Source: Cellulomonas sp. SG140 (GTDB taxonomy: Bacteria > Actinomycetota > Actinomycetes > Actinomycetales > Cellulomonadaceae). From it: DNA of 64,000 bases. A model generated the notes under the pieces. That model saw only the letters and a program-made list of their open reading frames with translations, was not told where the DNA came from and did not search any database. Of the stretch, positions 8,657 to 21,078 are shown one piece after another (within the stretch, counting starts at the first letter, position 1; each line of letters starts with the position of its first letter). The stretch covers positions 62,001 through 126,000 of the forward strand of contig NZ_JANZLA010000003.1 in assembly GCF_025770785.1 (NCBI RefSeq), read 5' to 3'. The position numbers and the translations under genes are program-made.

Positions 8657-8664
8657 CGACCACC

Positions 8665-11526
8665 GTGAACGACCGCCTGGTGGTCCGGGGAGCCCGCGAG
8701 CACAACCTGCGCAACGTCGACCTCGACCTGCCGCGCGATCGGCTGATCGTGTTCACCGGCCTGTCCGGCTCCGGCAAGTCGTCCTTGGCGTTCGACACAA
8801 TCTTCGCCGAGGGTCAGCGCCGGTACGTGGAGTCGCTGTCGGCCTACGCCCGGCAGTTCCTCGGTCAGATGGACAAGCCGGACGTCGACTTCATCGAGGG
8901 CCTGTCGCCGGCGGTGTCGATCGACCAGAAGTCGACCAACCGCAACCCGCGGTCGACGGTGGGCACCATCACCGAGGTCTACGACTACCTGCGGCTGCTG
9001 TTCGCGCGGGCCGGCGTGCAGCACTGCCCGGTCTGCGGCGAGCGGGTCACCGCTCAGACTCCGCAGCAGATCGTCGACAGGCTGCTGGAGCTCCCGGAGG
9101 GCACCCGCTACCAGGTGCTCGCCCCCGTCGTGCGCGGTCGCAAGGGCGAGTACGCCGACCTGTTCGCGGAGCTGCAGTCGAAGGGCTTCGCGCGCGCCCG
9201 TGTCGACGGTGAGGTGGTCCAGCTGACCAGCCCGCCGACCCTTGAGAAGAAGCTCAAGCACGACATCGAGGTCGTGGTGGACCGGCTCGTGGCGCGGGAG
9301 GGCGTGCAGCGCCGGCTCACCGACTCCGTCGAGACGGCGCTCGGCCTGGCCGGCGGCCTGCTCGTCGTCGAGCTGGTCGATGCGGAGGCGGACGACCCCG
9401 AGCGTGAGCGGCGCTTCTCGGAGCGTCGGGCGTGCCCGAACGACCACGTGCTCACCCTCGACGAGGTGGAACCGCGGACGTTCTCGTTCAACGCCCCGTA
9501 CGGCGCCTGCCCGGAGTGCACGGGCATCGGCTCGCGCCTCGAGGTCGACCCCGAGCTCGTCGTCCCGAACGAGGACCTGTCCCTGGCCGACGGCGCGGTC
9601 GCACCGTGGGCGCAGATCTCGGGCGAGTACTTCACCCGCGTCCTGACCGCACTGGCGGACGACCTCGGCTTCTCGATGACGACGCCGTGGCGGGCGCTGC
9701 CCCAGCGCGCCAAGGACGCGGTGCTGCACGGCGAGAACCACGAGGTGAAGGTCCGGTACCGCAACCGCTGGGGTCGTGAGCGCCAGTACTCCACCGGCTT
9801 CGAGGGGGTGCTGACGTTCCTGGAGCGGCGCCACTCCGAGACCGACTCCGAGTGGAGCAAGGAGAAGTACGAGGCGTACATGCGGGAGGTGCCGTGCCCC
9901 GTGTGCCAGGGCGCGCGGCTGAAGCCGGAGGTGCTCGCGGTCAAGGTGGGCGGCCGTTCGATCTTCGACGTGTGCCAGCTTCCCATCCGCGAGGCGCGGG
10001 CGTTCCTCGACGGCCTCGAGCTCGGCGCTCGTGAGCGCGCGATCGCGACTCAGGTGCTCAAGGAGATCCAGGCGCGCCTCGGCTTCCTGCTGGACGTCGG
10101 GCTGGACTACCTGAGCCTCTCCCGACCGGCGGCCACGCTCTCCGGCGGCGAGGCGCAGCGGATCCGGCTGGCCACCCAGATCGGTTCGGGGCTCGTCGGC
10201 GTGCTCTACGTGCTCGACGAGCCGTCGATCGGTCTGCACCAGCGGGACAACCGACGCCTGATCGAGACGCTGACCCGGCTCCGCGACCTCGGCAACACGC
10301 TGATCGTCGTCGAGCACGACGAGGACACCATCCGCACGGCCGACTGGATCGTCGACATCGGACCCGGTGCCGGTGAGCACGGTGGCCACGTGGTCCACTC
10401 CGGCGACCTACCGGGGCTGCTCGCCTCTCCGGACTCGATCACCGGCGCCTACCTGTCGGGGCGTCGTTCGATCCCGATGCCCGGCAAGCGCCGGCCGGTG
10501 GACCCGGGGCGCATGCTCCGGGTGATCGGTGCTCGCGAGCACAACCTGCGGGGCGTGGACGTGGCGTTCCCGCTGGGCGTGTTCACCGCCGTGACGGGTG
10601 TCTCCGGCTCCGGGAAGTCCACGCTGGTCAACTCGATCCTGTACACGGTGCTCGCGAACGAGCTCAACGGCGCGCGCCAGGTGGCCGGCAGGCACAAGCA
10701 GGTGACGGGCCTGGAGCACCTCGACAAGGTCGTCCACGTGGACCAGGGGCCGATCGGCCGCACGCCGCGGTCGAACCCGGCGACGTACACCGGGGTGTGG
10801 GACCACGTCCGGCGGCTGTTCGCCGAGACCTCGGAGGCGAAGGTCCGCGGGTACACGCCCGGCCGCTTCTCCTTCAACGTCAAGGGCGGGCGGTGCGAGG
10901 CCTGCGCGGGTGACGGCACCCTGAAGATCGAGATGAACTTCCTGCCGGACGTCTACGTGCCGTGCGAGGTGTGCCACGGTGCCCGGTACAACCGCGAGAC
11001 GCTCGAGGTGCACTTCAAGGGCAAGACGGTGGCCGACGTCCTGGCGATGCCGATCGAGGAGGCGGCCGAGTTCTTCGCCGCCGTGCCGGCGATCGCGCGG
11101 CACCTGCGCACGCTCGTCGACGTCGGGCTCGGCTACGTCAGGCTGGGGCAGCCCGCGCCGACGCTCTCCGGTGGCGAGGCGCAGCGCGTCAAGCTCGCTG
11201 CGGAGCTGCAGCGCCGGTCGAGCGGCCGCACGGTGTACGTGCTCGACGAGCCGACCACCGGGCTGCACTTCGAGGACATCCGCAAGCTGCTCGGCGTGCT
11301 GCAGTCGCTGGTGGACAAGGGCAACTCGGTGATCGTGATCGAGCACAACCTCGACGTGATCAAGAACGCGGACTGGGTGATCGACCTCGGGCCCGAGGGG
11401 GGCAGCGGCGGTGGCCTGGTGGTCGCCGAGGGCACGCCGGAGCACGTCGCCGGCGTTCCTGCGAGCCACACCGGGCGGTTCCTCGCCGAGGTGCTGGAGC
11501 CTGAACGGGAGCGCGCCACCGCCTGA
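8665..11526 (+). CDS. uvrA: Excinuclease ABC subunit A
   Basis: A 953-aa damage-recognition ATPase of nucleotide excision repair, which loads UvrB. Both ABC halves are complete: Walker [10 protein letters not shown] (32-40) and GVSGSGKST (about 645-653), and signatures LSGGEAQR at about 491 and 833. CPVCGE, CPECTG and CEAC/CEVC pairs mark the zinc modules. Length is normal. The start is GTG 8665 ([15 protein letters not shown]), matching the family N-terminus; an open frame upstream to 8467 is spurious because it crosses the promoter. Regulation is by the LexA box at 8617-8632. Confidence 0.97.
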   Translation: MNDRLVVRGAREHNLRNVDLDLPRDRLIVFTGLSGSGKSSLAFDTIFAEGQRRYVESLSAYARQFLGQMDKPDVDFIEGLSPAVSIDQKSTNRNPRSTVGTITEVYDYLRLLFARAGVQHCPVCGERVTAQTPQQIVDRLLELPEGTRYQVLAPVVRGRKGEYADLFAELQSKGFARARVDGEVVQLTSPPTLEKKLKHDIEVVVDRLVAREGVQRRLTDSVETALGLAGGLLVVELVDAEADDPERERRFSERRACPNDHVLTLDEVEPRTFSFNAPYGACPECTGIGSRLEVDPELVVPNEDLSLADGAVAPWAQISGEYFTRVLTALADDLGFSMTTPWRALPQRAKDAVLHGENHEVKVRYRNRWGRERQYSTGFEGVLTFLERRHSETDSEWSKEKYEAYMREVPCPVCQGARLKPEVLAVKVGGRSIFDVCQLPIREARAFLDGLELGARERAIATQVLKEIQARLGFLLDVGLDYLSLSRPAATLSGGEAQRIRLATQIGSGLVGVLYVLDEPSIGLHQRDNRRLIETLTRLRDLGNTLIVVEHDEDTIRTADWIVDIGPGAGEHGGHVVHSGDLPGLLASPDSITGAYLSGRRSIPMPGKRRPVDPGRMLRVIGAREHNLRGVDVAFPLGVFTAVTGVSGSGKSTLVNSILYTVLANELNGARQVAGRHKQVTGLEHLDKVVHVDQGPIGRTPRSNPATYTGVWDHVRRLFAETSEAKVRGYTPGRFSFNVKGGRCEACAGDGTLKIEMNFLPDVYVPCEVCHGARYNRETLEVHFKGKTVADVLAMPIEEAAEFFAAVPAIARHLRTLVDVGLGYVRLGQPAPTLSGGEAQRVKLAAELQRRSSGRTVYVLDEPTTGLHFEDIRKLLGVLQSLVDKGNSVIVIEHNLDVIKNADWVIDLGPEGGSGGGLVVAEGTPEHVAGVPASHTGRFLAEVLEPERERATA

Positions 11527-11562
11527 CGTCCGACGGGTCTGCGCGGCGTTCCTCCCGCTCCA

Positions 11563-11579
11563 CCGGTCAGTCCGACCGG
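11563..11579. terminator. Possible bidirectional terminator between uvrA and the OsmC gene
   Basis: CCGGTC-AGTCC-GACCGG forms a 6-bp GC-rich hairpin between two convergent stops. There is no T-tract on either side, so efficiency is doubtful. Confidence 0.35.
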
Positions 11580-11595
11580 GGCCGTGGCAGGCGTG

Positions 11596-12093
11596 TCAGG
11601 CGCGCACGAGCGGTGTCGGCTGAACGCGCACGGCGAAGTTGACGCTGCGCATGATGAAGCAGTGCTCGGCCGCCTCCCGGTGGAGGTGCGCCAGGACCTC
11701 GTCGTCCACGGGGGTCCCGTCGGGCAGCGTGGCATCGGCGGCGACGACGACACGCGGGTGCAGCACGACCTCCTGGAACTGGCCCTGCGATGCGCCCGAC
11801 ACCCGCATCGTGCCCGTCGCTCGGTCGCTGTAGCCGAGCACGGCCACGCCGTCGCGCGCCGCGAGGTGCAGCAACCACATCATCTGGCACTGAGACAGGG
11901 ACGTGACCAGCAGGTCCTCCGGGGACCACCGGTCCGGGCTGCCGCGGAAGTGCGGGTCGGACGTGCCGAGCAGCACGGGACGCTCACCGGCGCGCACCTC
12001 GTGGTCCCGGCCGTAAGAGGTGTACGAGGTCGTCCCGTGCCCGCGGGCACCGGTCCAGTTCAGGTCCACGGTGTACGTGTGCAGCTGCGGCAT
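11596..12093 (-). CDS. OsmC/Ohr family protein
   Basis: A 165-aa OsmC-like protein, a family of thiol peroxidases against organic hydroperoxides. The two expected redox cysteines are visible: SQCQMMWLL (about residue 77) and EHCFIMRSVNF (about 142). The N-terminal strand HTYTVDLNWTG and the region PHFRGSPDRWSPEDLLV are typical of the YhfA/OsmC branch. The start is ATG 12091-12093. It is convergent with uvrA and divergent from uvrC with only 64 nt between starts, so promoters face away in that gap. Confidence 0.82.
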   Translation of the reverse strand: MPQLHTYTVDLNWTGARGHGTTSYTSYGRDHEVRAGERPVLLGTSDPHFRGSPDRWSPEDLLVTSLSQCQMMWLLHLAARDGVAVLGYSDRATGTMRVSGASQGQFQEVVLHPRVVVAADATLPDGTPVDDEVLAHLHREAAEHCFIMRSVNFAVRVQPTPLVRA

Positions 12094-12144
12094 CCGCCCA
12101 CGCTAGCCGGGCCGGCCGTCACCGGGGATGTCGGCGCCGCGAAC

Positions 12145-12150
12145 TACCCT
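12145..12150 (+). promoter_or_regulatory. Probable uvrC -10 element (leaderless)
   Basis: TACCCT lies 7 nt before the uvrC ATG with no Shine-Dalgarno between, the same layout as uvrA. Confidence 0.5.
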
Positions 12151-12157
12151 CGAACTC

Positions 12158-14224
12158 ATGGCCGATCCCGCTTCCTACCGTCCCGCGCCGGGTGAGATCC
12201 CGGACCAGCCGGGCGTGTACCGCTTCCGGGACGAGCACGGTCGCGTCATCTACGTCGGCAAGGCCAAGAGCCTGCGGCAGCGCCTGAACAGCTACTTCCA
12301 GGATCCGTACAACCTGCACCCGCGGACGTACCAGATGGTCACCACGGCCTCCTCGGTGCAGTGGACCGTCGTGGGGACCGAGGTCGAGGCGCTGGCCCTG
12401 GAGTACTCCTGGATCAAGGAGTTCGACCCCCGCTTCAACATCAAGTACCGGGACGACAAGTCGTACCCGTACCTGGCGGTGACCATGGCGGACGCGGTGC
12501 CTCGAGTCCAGGTGATGCGCGGCGCGAAGCGCAAGGGCACCCGGTACTTCGGGCCGTACGCGCACGCCTGGGCGATCCGGGAGACCGTCGACCTGCTGCT
12601 GCGCGTGTTCCCGGTGCGCACCTGCTCCGCCGGCGTCTTCAAGCGGGCGCACCAGCAGGGGAGGCCGTGCCTGCTGGGCTACATCGACAAGTGCTCGGCG
12701 CCATGCGTCGGCCGCATCTCCGAGGAGGACCACCGGAGGCTGGCCCAGGACTTCTGCGACTTCATGGCGGGGGACACCGCGCGCTTCACCCGCCGCCTGA
12801 CCGCGGCGATGAAGGCCGCTGCCGCAGAGCTGGACTTCGAGCGCGCCGCGCGGCTGCGGGACGACATCGCCACGCTCGAGCGGGCGACCGAGCGGAACGC
12901 CGTCGTGCTGCCCGACGGGACGGACTGCGACATCTTCGCCCTGGTCGGCGACGAGCTCGAGGCCGCGGTCCAGGTGTTCCACGTCCGTGACGGCCGCATC
13001 CGCGGCCAGCGCGGCTGGGTCGTCGAGAAGGTGGAGGAGGCGGACGACGCCGACCTGGTCGAGCGTCTCCTGCAGCAGGTGTACGGCACCGCGGAGGCCG
13101 AGCTCGACGGCGGCACGGCCGCGGTGCCGCGCGAGGTGCTCGTACCGGCACTGCCGACCAACCTCGACCAGGTCCAGACGTGGCTGACCGGTCTGCGCGG
13201 CGCGCGGGTCAGCGTGCGGGTGCCTCAGCGTGGCGAGAAGCGGGAGCTCGCCGAGACGGTCCGTCGCAACGCCGAGCACGCTCTGGCCCTGCACCGCACC
13301 CGCCGGGCGGGCGACCTGACCACCCGCAGCCAGGCTCTCCGCGAGATCCAGGAGGCGCTGGACCTGCCGTCGGCGCCGCTGCGGATCGAGTGCTACGACG
13401 TGTCCCACAACCAGGGCACGTACCAGTCGGCGTCGATGGTGGTGTTCGAGGACGGGCTGGCACGCAAGAGCGAGTACCGCCTGTTCACGGTGCGCGGTCC
13501 CGAGGGCGACGGCGCACGTGACGACACGGCGGCGATGCACGAGGTGATCACCCGGCGGTTCCGGCGGTACCTCGCCGAGCGCTCCCAGTCCGGGGACGTC
13601 GAGCTGGGCGACGGGTCGTCGGACGACGACGAGGACGTGCCGACGCGATCGGGCCCGATCGACGAGCGCACGGGCCGGCCGGCGCGGTTCGCCTACCCGC
13701 CGAACCTGGTCGTCGTCGACGGGGGGCCGCCGCAGGTCGCCGCTGCCGCGGCCGCGATGGCGGAGCTCGGGGTCGACGACGTGGCGCTCTGCGGCCTCGC
13801 CAAGCGGCTCGAGGAGGTGTGGCTGCCGGGCGAGGAGTACCCCGTGATCCTGCAGCGCTCCTCCGAGGGGCTCTACCTGCTGCAGCGGCTGCGGGACGAG
13901 GCGCACCGGTTCGCGATCACCGCGCACCGACGCCGGCGCAGCAAGGGCATGACGGTGTCCGTGCTGGACGACGTCCCGGGACTGGGCCCCGCGCGCCGTG
14001 CTGCGCTGCTCAAGCACTTCGGCTCGGTGCGCCGGCTTCGAGCGGCGACCGTCGAGGAGATCGCGAGCGTGCCGGGCATGGGTGACCGCACGGCGCGGGC
14101 GGTGGTCGACGCGCTGGCGGGCGGCTCGGCGCCGTCGGCGGCGGTCGAGGCGCCCTCGCATCCCGGCGCGTCGACGGACCTCACCCCGCCGCCCTCGGAG
14201 CCCGCTGGCATCCTGGGTCCATGA
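12158..14224 (+). CDS. uvrC: Excinuclease ABC subunit C
   Basis: A 688-aa dual-incision nuclease of excision repair. It has an N-terminal GIY-YIG nuclease ([20 protein letters not shown], about 16-35), a UVR motif [17 protein letters not shown] (about 212-228) that docks on UvrB, a RNase H-like endonuclease core ([18 protein letters not shown]) and C-terminal helix-hairpin-helix repeats ([19 protein letters not shown]). ATG 12158 is chosen over an in-frame ATG at 12128, which lies upstream of the -10. The stop overlaps rapZ (ATGA). A weak LexA-like half-site at the start codon was not accepted as an operator. Confidence 0.96.
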   Translation: MADPASYRPAPGEIPDQPGVYRFRDEHGRVIYVGKAKSLRQRLNSYFQDPYNLHPRTYQMVTTASSVQWTVVGTEVEALALEYSWIKEFDPRFNIKYRDDKSYPYLAVTMADAVPRVQVMRGAKRKGTRYFGPYAHAWAIRETVDLLLRVFPVRTCSAGVFKRAHQQGRPCLLGYIDKCSAPCVGRISEEDHRRLAQDFCDFMAGDTARFTRRLTAAMKAAAAELDFERAARLRDDIATLERATERNAVVLPDGTDCDIFALVGDELEAAVQVFHVRDGRIRGQRGWVVEKVEEADDADLVERLLQQVYGTAEAELDGGTAAVPREVLVPALPTNLDQVQTWLTGLRGARVSVRVPQRGEKRELAETVRRNAEHALALHRTRRAGDLTTRSQALREIQEALDLPSAPLRIECYDVSHNQGTYQSASMVVFEDGLARKSEYRLFTVRGPEGDGARDDTAAMHEVITRRFRRYLAERSQSGDVELGDGSSDDDEDVPTRSGPIDERTGRPARFAYPPNLVVVDGGPPQVAAAAAAMAELGVDDVALCGLAKRLEEVWLPGEEYPVILQRSSEGLYLLQRLRDEAHRFAITAHRRRRSKGMTVSVLDDVPGLGPARRAALLKHFGSVRRLRAATVEEIASVPGMGDRTARAVVDALAGGSAPSAAVEAPSHPGASTDLTPPPSEPAGILGP

Positions 14225-15165
14225 CGGACGAGCCCTCGCCCCTGACGGTGCCGCACGGGATCCCCGCCATCGAGGCCACCACGGCGGCCCCGGTGCTGGA
14301 GCAGCCGCAGGTCCTGGTGATCACCGGGATGTCCGGCGCGGGCCGCAGTCGTGCGGCCGCGGTGCTGGAGGACCTCGACTGGTACGTCGTGGACAACCTG
14401 CCGGCGCAGATGCTGGTGCACCTCGTCGGGATGCTGACGTCCGGCACCGCCGGGCAGCACGCGCAGCGGCTCGCCGCGGTGATCGACGTTCGCGGGGGCG
14501 AGTTCTTCGGTCACCTCGACACCGCGCTGGAGAACCTCCGTGCCACCGGTGTCGACCTCCGGATCCTGTTCCTGGACGCGTCGGACGAGGCGCTGGTGCG
14601 GAGGTTCGAGCAGGTGCGACGGCCGCACCCCCTGCAGGGCGGCGGGCGCATCCTGGACGCGATCGCCGCGGAACGTCGCCTCCTGACCAGCCTGCGCGAG
14701 CGTGCCGACTGGGTGATCGACACGACCGAGCTGAACGTCCACGACCTCGCCCGCACCGTGCGGGAGGCGGTGCACGGCGAGGAGGAGACGGACCTCCGCA
14801 TCTCGATCGTGTCCTTCGGCTTCAAGTACGGCCTGCCGCTCGACGCGGACCACGTGGTCGACGTGCGGTTCCTGGCGAACCCGTACTGGATCAGCGAGCT
14901 GCGCCACCTGTCCGGCCGTGACGAGCCGGTGCGCGACTACGTCCTCGGGCTGCCGGGCGCCCTGGAGTTCGTCGACCGGTACGTCGCCGCCCTCGAGCCC
15001 GTGCTCGAGGGCTACCGGCACGAGGACAAGCACTACGTGACGATCGCGGTCGGGTGCACGGGGGGCAAGCACAGGTCGGTGGCGATCAGCGACGCTCTCG
15101 CGGCACGCCTCCGGGACCGGGGCCTGCGGGTCAGCGTGACGGCTCGCGACCTCGGCAAGGAATGA
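14221..15165 (+). CDS. rapZ: RNase adapter/nucleotide-binding protein RapZ
   Basis: A 314-aa P-loop protein (YvcJ/RapZ family) with Walker A GMSGAGRS (36-43) and the C-terminal [10 protein letters not shown] region (about 279-288) that binds a signalling ligand in the E. coli protein. In Enterobacteria it targets small RNAs controlling glmS to RNase E; in Gram-positives its role in envelope homeostasis and competence is less clear. It is coupled by 4-nt overlaps to uvrC before and yvcK after, the conserved uvrC-rapZ-yvcK-whiA cluster. Confidence 0.93.
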   Translation: MTDEPSPLTVPHGIPAIEATTAAPVLEQPQVLVITGMSGAGRSRAAAVLEDLDWYVVDNLPAQMLVHLVGMLTSGTAGQHAQRLAAVIDVRGGEFFGHLDTALENLRATGVDLRILFLDASDEALVRRFEQVRRPHPLQGGGRILDAIAAERRLLTSLRERADWVIDTTELNVHDLARTVREAVHGEEETDLRISIVSFGFKYGLPLDADHVVDVRFLANPYWISELRHLSGRDEPVRDYVLGLPGALEFVDRYVAALEPVLEGYRHEDKHYVTIAVGCTGGKHRSVAISDALAARLRDRGLRVSVTARDLGKE

Positions 15166-16181
15166 CGTCCGGCCCGTCGGCCGGCCGCGGCCGCGCGGTC
15201 GCGGGGACCGCCCGACGTCATCACCGCGGCCCTTCGATGGTGGCGCTCGGCGGCGGTCACGGGCTCTCTGCGAGCCTCTCGGCCCTCCGACTCCTCACCG
15301 ACCGCCTGACCGCCGTCGTGACGGTGGCGGACGACGGCGGCTCGTCGGGCCGGCTCCGCGACGAGCTGGGTGTGCTGCCGCCCGGCGACCTGCGGATGGC
15401 ACTGTCGGCGCTGTGCGACGACTCCGACTGGGGTCGCACGTGGCGGGACGTGCTGCAGCACCGGTACTCGTCCGACGGCCCGCTGGACCAGCACGCCGTC
15501 GGCAACCTGCTGATCGTCGCCCTCTGGGAGCTGCTCGGCGACCCGGTGCAGGGCCTGGACTGGGTCGGCCGGCTGCTCAACGCCAGCGGCCGGGTGCTGC
15601 CCATGGCGGCGGTGCCGCTGCGCATCGCCGCGGACGTCGTCGGCCCGGACGGTGTGCGGCGGGTCGTCGAGGGCCAGAGCGCCGTCGCGACGAGCGTGGG
15701 CCGGATCGAGCAGGTGCGTCTGGAGCCGGAGGCGCCGCCGGCGTGCGCGGAGGCCGTGGCAGCCGTCCGGGACGCCGACTGGGTGGTGCTCGGGCCGGGC
15801 TCCTGGTACACGTCCGTGCTCCCGCACCTGCTGGTGCCGGAGCTGCACGACGCGCTCGTCGCGCACCGTGGCCGGACCATCGTCACCCTGAACCTGCAGC
15901 GCGAGGAGGCCGGCGAGACGGCTGACCTGCCCGTCCAGGAGCACGTGGCCGTGCTCCGCGAGCACGCGCCCGACCTGCGGATCGATGCCGTCGTCGCGGA
16001 CCCGGCGGCCGTGGACGACGTCGCCGGGCTCTCGCAGGTGTGCGCGGACATGGGGGCGCGGCTCCTGGTACGGCAGGTGCGCCGCGGTGACGGCACCGCG
16101 CGGCACGACCCGTTGCGGCTCGCGGCCGCCTACCGGGACATCCTCGAGGGCTCTTTCGGCGACGTCGGCGTCCGTAGCTGA
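15162..16181 (+). CDS. yvcK: Gluconeogenesis factor YvcK/CofD-like protein
   Basis: A 339-aa protein of the CofD/YvcK fold. The nucleotide-sugar-binding glycine loop [10 protein letters not shown] (about 28-37), [14 protein letters not shown] (57-70) and the [12 protein letters not shown] segment are diagnostic. YvcK-type proteins bind UDP-GlcNAc-like ligands and are needed for cell shape and peptidoglycan precursor flow on gluconeogenic substrates. The start ATG 15162 overlaps the rapZ stop. The first 25 residues are basic and low-complexity. It is followed by whiA after 92 nt. Confidence 0.92.
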   Translation: MTSGPSAGRGRAVAGTARRHHRGPSMVALGGGHGLSASLSALRLLTDRLTAVVTVADDGGSSGRLRDELGVLPPGDLRMALSALCDDSDWGRTWRDVLQHRYSSDGPLDQHAVGNLLIVALWELLGDPVQGLDWVGRLLNASGRVLPMAAVPLRIAADVVGPDGVRRVVEGQSAVATSVGRIEQVRLEPEAPPACAEAVAAVRDADWVVLGPGSWYTSVLPHLLVPELHDALVAHRGRTIVTLNLQREEAGETADLPVQEHVAVLREHAPDLRIDAVVADPAAVDDVAGLSQVCADMGARLLVRQVRRGDGTARHDPLRLAAAYRDILEGSFGDVGVRS

Positions 16182-16273
16182 GCTCGGCGGACGGTCGCTG
16201 CGTCGAGGCGCCCGGCCGCCGGTGCCGATGGCTGCCGGGCCGTGGGAGCGGCGGTGATGGCAGGATGACCCGC

Positions 16274-17254
16274 ATGGCGTTGACGGCACAGGTGAAGGAC
16301 GAGCTGGCCCGGCTGAAGGTGGACCGGACGTCCTGCCGGAAGGCCGAGGTCGCCGCCACGCTGCGCTTCGCCGGCGGCCTGCACATCATCTCCGGCCGCA
16401 TCGTCATCGAGGCCGAGCTCGACACCGGGGTGGCTGCCCGGCGCCTCAAGCAGGCCATCTCGGAGGTCTACGGCCACGAGAGCGACATCATCGTCGTGTC
16501 CGGTGGAGGCCTTCGCCGGGGCAGCCGGTACGTCGTGCGCGTCGTGAAGGAGGGCGAGTCCCTCGCGCGGCAGACCGGCCTGCTCGACAACCGCGGACGC
16601 CCCGTGCGCGGCCTGCCGCCGCAGGTCGTCTCGTCCGGAGTCGGGGAGGCAGAGGCCGCGTGGCGTGGCGCCTTCCTCGCGCACGGGTCGCTGACCGAGC
16701 CGGGGCGGTCGTCGTCGCTGGAGGTGACGTGCCCCGGGCCGGAGGCCGCTCTCGCGCTGGTCGGCGCCGCACGGCGGCTCGGCATCGGCGCCAAGGCCCG
16801 AGAGGTGCGGGGCATCGACCGTGTGGTGATCCGTGACGGCGACGCGATCAGCGCGATGCTGACGCGGCTGGGCGCGCACGAGACGATGCTGGTCTGGGAG
16901 GAGCGGCGCGTCCGCCGGGAGGTCCGTGGCACGGCGAACCGCCTGGCGAACTTCGACGACGCCAACCTGCGTCGGTCGGCACGCGCGGCCGTCGCCGCCG
17001 GGGCGCGGGTCGAGAGGGCCTTCGAGATCCTCGGCGAGGAGCTGCCCGAGCACCTCCGTGAGGCCGGCGAGCTGCGGCTGGCCCACAAGGAGGCGTCGCT
17101 GGAGGAGCTGGGCAAGCTGGCCGACCCGCCCCTGACCAAGGACGCGGTCGCCGGACGGATCCGGCGTCTGCTCGCCACGGCGGACAAGCGGGCCGCCGAG
17201 CTCGGCGTCCCGGACACCGAGGCGGGTCTGAGCCCGGAGCTGCTCGACCTCTAG
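16274..17254 (+). CDS. whiA: Sporulation/cell division regulator WhiA
   Basis: A 326-aa DNA-binding protein with an N-terminal LAGLIDADG-like domain ([32 protein letters not shown]) and a C-terminal helix-turn-helix ([30 protein letters not shown]). In Streptomyces it acts with WhiB to trigger sporulation septation; non-sporulating actinobacteria retain it for division control. ATG 16274 ([11 protein letters not shown]) is chosen over ATG 16265 because AGGA at 16262-16265 is well placed for it and the family starts there. The catalytic LAGLIDADG acidic residues are not conserved in the family, consistent with no endonuclease activity. Confidence 0.95.
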   Translation: MALTAQVKDELARLKVDRTSCRKAEVAATLRFAGGLHIISGRIVIEAELDTGVAARRLKQAISEVYGHESDIIVVSGGGLRRGSRYVVRVVKEGESLARQTGLLDNRGRPVRGLPPQVVSSGVGEAEAAWRGAFLAHGSLTEPGRSSSLEVTCPGPEAALALVGAARRLGIGAKAREVRGIDRVVIRDGDAISAMLTRLGAHETMLVWEERRVRREVRGTANRLANFDDANLRRSARAAVAAGARVERAFEILGEELPEHLREAGELRLAHKEASLEELGKLADPPLTKDAVAGRIRRLLATADKRAAELGVPDTEAGLSPELLDL

Positions 17255-18526
<1,272 letters not shown>

Positions 18527-18555
18527 CCTCGCCGCACCACCGGTAGCACAGCCAT

Positions 18556-18601
18556 GCGTCCGCGTGCGCCCCGGCCCTGAGGCCCCGGCGCACGCGGACG
18601 C
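18556..18601 (+). terminator. Strong hairpin between gap and pgk
   Basis: Bases 18556-18569 (GCGTCCGCGTGCGC) pair perfectly with 18588-18601, with an inner GGCC/GGCC step. There is no long U-tract, as is usual in actinobacteria. It probably attenuates or ends the gap transcript, allowing higher gap than pgk mRNA. Confidence 0.7.
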
Positions 18602-18670
18602 TGCTGTCTGCAGCCCGTGCAGTACCCCCCAGCGGCCGACCGGCCGCACCTGCGAGGTAGGTAGGAGACC

Positions 18671-19870
18671 ATGAAGACCATCGACGACCTGGGCGATCTG
18701 CGCGGCAAGCGCGTGCTCGTCCGCTCCGACTTCAACGTGCCGCTCGACGGCACGACGATCACCGACGACGGCCGCATCCGCGCCGCGCTGCCGACGCTGC
18801 AGGCGCTGCTCGCCAAGGGCGCGCGCGTCGTCGTGATGGCGCACCTCGGCCGCCCGAAGGGTGCGCCGGACCCCAAGTACTCCCTGGCGCCTGTCGCGGC
18901 CCGCCTCGGTGAGCTGCTCGGCCAGCCGGTCGCGCTGGCGGAGGACCTCGTCGGCCCCTCCGCGAAGGCCACGGTCGCTGCGCTCGAGGACGGACAGGTC
19001 GCGCTGCTGGAGAACGTCCGGTTCGACGCCCGTGAGACGAGCAAGGACGAGGCCGAGCGCGGCGCGCTGGCCGACGAGCTCGCCGCCCTGGCCGACGCGT
19101 TCGTGTCGGACGGGTTCGGTGTGGTGCACCGCAAGCAGGCGTCGGTCTACGACGTCGCGCTGCGCCTGCCGCACGCGGTCGGCAAGCTGGTGCTGAAGGA
19201 GGTCGAGTCGCTGCGCAAGGCGACCGACGACCCGGCCCGGCCGTACGTCGTGGTGCTCGGTGGCGCCAAGGTGTCGGACAAGCTCGGCGTGATCGAGAAC
19301 CTGCTGACCAAGGCCGACCGCCTGGTGATCGGCGGAGGCATGGCGTACACGTTCCTGGTGGCCCAGGGCCACCAGGTCGGCACGTCGCTGCTCGAGGCGG
19401 ACCAGGTGGACACGGTGAAGGGCTACCTCGCCCAGGCCGAGACGTCCGGTGTCGAGATCGTGCTGCCGGTGGACACGGTGGTCGCGCCGACGTTCGCTGC
19501 GGACGCCCCTGCCACGGTGGTCGACTCGGACGCCATCCCGGCGGACCAGATGGGTCTCGACATCGGCCCGAAGAGCCGCGAGCTGTTCGCCGCCAAGATC
19601 GTCGACGCCAAGACCGTGGTCTGGAACGGCCCGGCCGGCGTGTTCGAGTTCGAGGCATTCGCGGCCGGCACGCGCGCCGTGGCGCAGGCGCTGGTGGACG
19701 CCGGCAAGAACGGCGCCTTCACCATCGTCGGTGGTGGCGACTCCGCCGCAGCCGTGCGTCAGCTCGGCTTCGACGAGGCCGACTTCGGCCACATCTCGAC
19801 GGGTGGCGGCGCCTCCCTCGAGTTCCTCGAGGGCAAGTCCCTCCCCGGCATCGCCGTCCTGGAGGGTTGA
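18671..19870 (+). CDS. pgk: Phosphoglycerate kinase
   Basis: A 399-aa enzyme transferring phosphate from 1,3-bisphosphoglycerate to ADP. The N-terminal substrate motif [10 protein letters not shown] (17-26), HLGRPKG, and C-terminal nucleotide motifs [17 protein letters not shown] and [11 protein letters not shown] are intact, and length is normal. A strong AGGTAGGAG ribosome site precedes ATG 18671. tpiA starts 3 nt after the stop, so the two are cotranslated. Confidence 0.97.
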   Translation: MKTIDDLGDLRGKRVLVRSDFNVPLDGTTITDDGRIRAALPTLQALLAKGARVVVMAHLGRPKGAPDPKYSLAPVAARLGELLGQPVALAEDLVGPSAKATVAALEDGQVALLENVRFDARETSKDEAERGALADELAALADAFVSDGFGVVHRKQASVYDVALRLPHAVGKLVLKEVESLRKATDDPARPYVVVLGGAKVSDKLGVIENLLTKADRLVIGGGMAYTFLVAQGHQVGTSLLEADQVDTVKGYLAQAETSGVEIVLPVDTVVAPTFAADAPATVVDSDAIPADQMGLDIGPKSRELFAAKIVDAKTVVWNGPAGVFEFEAFAAGTRAVAQALVDAGKNGAFTIVGGGDSAAAVRQLGFDEADFGHISTGGGASLEFLEGKSLPGIAVLEG

Positions 19871-19873
19871 GGC

Positions 19874-20668
19874 ATGGCTGACCGCACCCCGCTGATGGCG
19901 GGCAACTGGAAGATGAACCTGGACCACCAGCAGGCGATCCAGACAGTCCAGAAGCTGGCCTGGCTGCTCCAGGACGCCAAGCACGACTACACCGCCGTCG
20001 AGGTGGCCGTGCTGCCGCCGTTCACCGACCTGCGCTCCGTGCAGACGCTGGTGGACGCCGACAAGCTCGACATCGTCTACGGCGCGCAGGACGTGTCGGC
20101 GCACACGTCGGGCGCCTACACCGGGGAGATCTCGCCGGTGTTCCTCACCAAGCTCGGGTGCACCTACGTCGCCGTCGGCCACTCCGAGCGGCGGCAGTAC
20201 CACGCCGAGGACGACGCCCTGGTCAACGCCAAGGTGAAGGCGTCCCTGGCGGCCGGCCTGGTGCCGATCCTGTGCATCGGCGAGGAGCTCGAGATCCGGA
20301 AGGCCGGGACGCACGTGGCGCACACGCTGGCCCAGCTGGACGGGGCGCTCGAGGGCCTGTCGGCCGAGCAGGTGGCGACGCTCGTCGTGGCGTACGAGCC
20401 CGTCTGGGCCATCGGCACGGGCGAGACGGCGACCCCGGAGGACGCCCAGGAGATGGCCGGCGCCATCCGTGCACGGCTGGTCGAGCTGTACGACCAGGCG
20501 ACCGCGGACGCCGTGCGTGTCCTGTACGGCGGTTCCGTGAAGTCCGGCAACGTCGCCTCGATCATGGCGAAGCCGGACGTCGACGGTGCCCTCGTCGGAG
20601 GCGCGAGCCTCGACCCGGAGGAGTTCGCGGCGATCGCCCGCTACCGGTCGCACGCCGTCGGCGCCTGA
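19874..20668 (+). CDS. tpiA: Triosephosphate isomerase
   Basis: A 264-aa TIM-barrel enzyme interconverting dihydroxyacetone phosphate and glyceraldehyde-3-phosphate. GNWKMNLDH (substrate Lys), GHSERRQYH (catalytic His near residue 102), and [17 protein letters not shown] (catalytic Glu175) are all present, as is the phosphate-binding YGGSVKSGN. It directly follows pgk and ends in a strong terminator. Confidence 0.97.
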   Translation: MADRTPLMAGNWKMNLDHQQAIQTVQKLAWLLQDAKHDYTAVEVAVLPPFTDLRSVQTLVDADKLDIVYGAQDVSAHTSGAYTGEISPVFLTKLGCTYVAVGHSERRQYHAEDDALVNAKVKASLAAGLVPILCIGEELEIRKAGTHVAHTLAQLDGALEGLSAEQVATLVVAYEPVWAIGTGETATPEDAQEMAGAIRARLVELYDQATADAVRVLYGGSVKSGNVASIMAKPDVDGALVGGASLDPEEFAAIARYRSHAVGA

Positions 20669-20678
20669 CCTGCATACG

Positions 20679-20712
20679 CGACCGGCCCGGGTCCTAAGGC
20701 CCGGGCCGGTCG
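20679..20712 (+). terminator. Rho-independent-like terminator after tpiA
   Basis: CGACCGGCCCGGG (20679-20691) and CCCGGGCCGGTCG (20700-20712) form a perfect 13-bp stem with an 8-nt loop. It ends the pgk-tpiA transcript. TCGTCC follows rather than a T-run. Confidence 0.8.
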
Positions 20713-20820
20713 TCGTCCTGCGATGCGATGGTGGATCAGGGCCGTCGCGTCGCCTAACCTGTACGCGGCCTCGCCCTGCGGCCCTGTCTCCGTCCTACGA
20801 GTGAGGATCGACCCCACACC

Positions 20821-21063
20821 GTGAATGCCCTGCGCATCGCTCTTCAGGTGGCACTGGTGCTGACCAGCCTGCTGCTCGTGCCGCTCGTCCTGCTCCACAA
20901 GGGCAAGGGCGGTGGCCTCTCCGACATGTTCGGCGGGGGCATCACCAGCAGCGCCGGCTCGTCCGGCGTCGCGGAGCGGAACCTGAACCGCATCACGATC
21001 GGCGTCGCCGTCGTGTGGTCGCTCGTCATCGTCGGGCTCGGGCTCGTCCAGCGCTGGTCCTGA
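20821..21063 (+). CDS. secG: Preprotein translocase subunit SecG
   Basis: An 80-aa membrane protein with two transmembrane segments (about 4-25 and 58-76) separated by the glycine-rich loop KGKGGGLSDMFGGG, the hallmark of SecG. It belongs to the SecYEG channel and aids protein export. GTG 20821 is the only suitable start. The order tpiA-secG-rbpA is conserved in actinobacteria. rbpA starts 15 nt after the stop, so they probably share a transcript. Confidence 0.94.
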   Translation: MNALRIALQVALVLTSLLLVPLVLLHKGKGGGLSDMFGGGITSSAGSSGVAERNLNRITIGVAVVWSLVIVGLGLVQRWS

Positions 21064-21078
21064 GGGGGCTGAGTAGTC

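Noticed and set aside
12150..12165. LexA-like sequence TCGAACTCATGGCCGA across the uvrC start codon
   Set aside because: Only the left half-site matches; the right half has 4 of 6 bases and it lies downstream of the -10. Likely chance.
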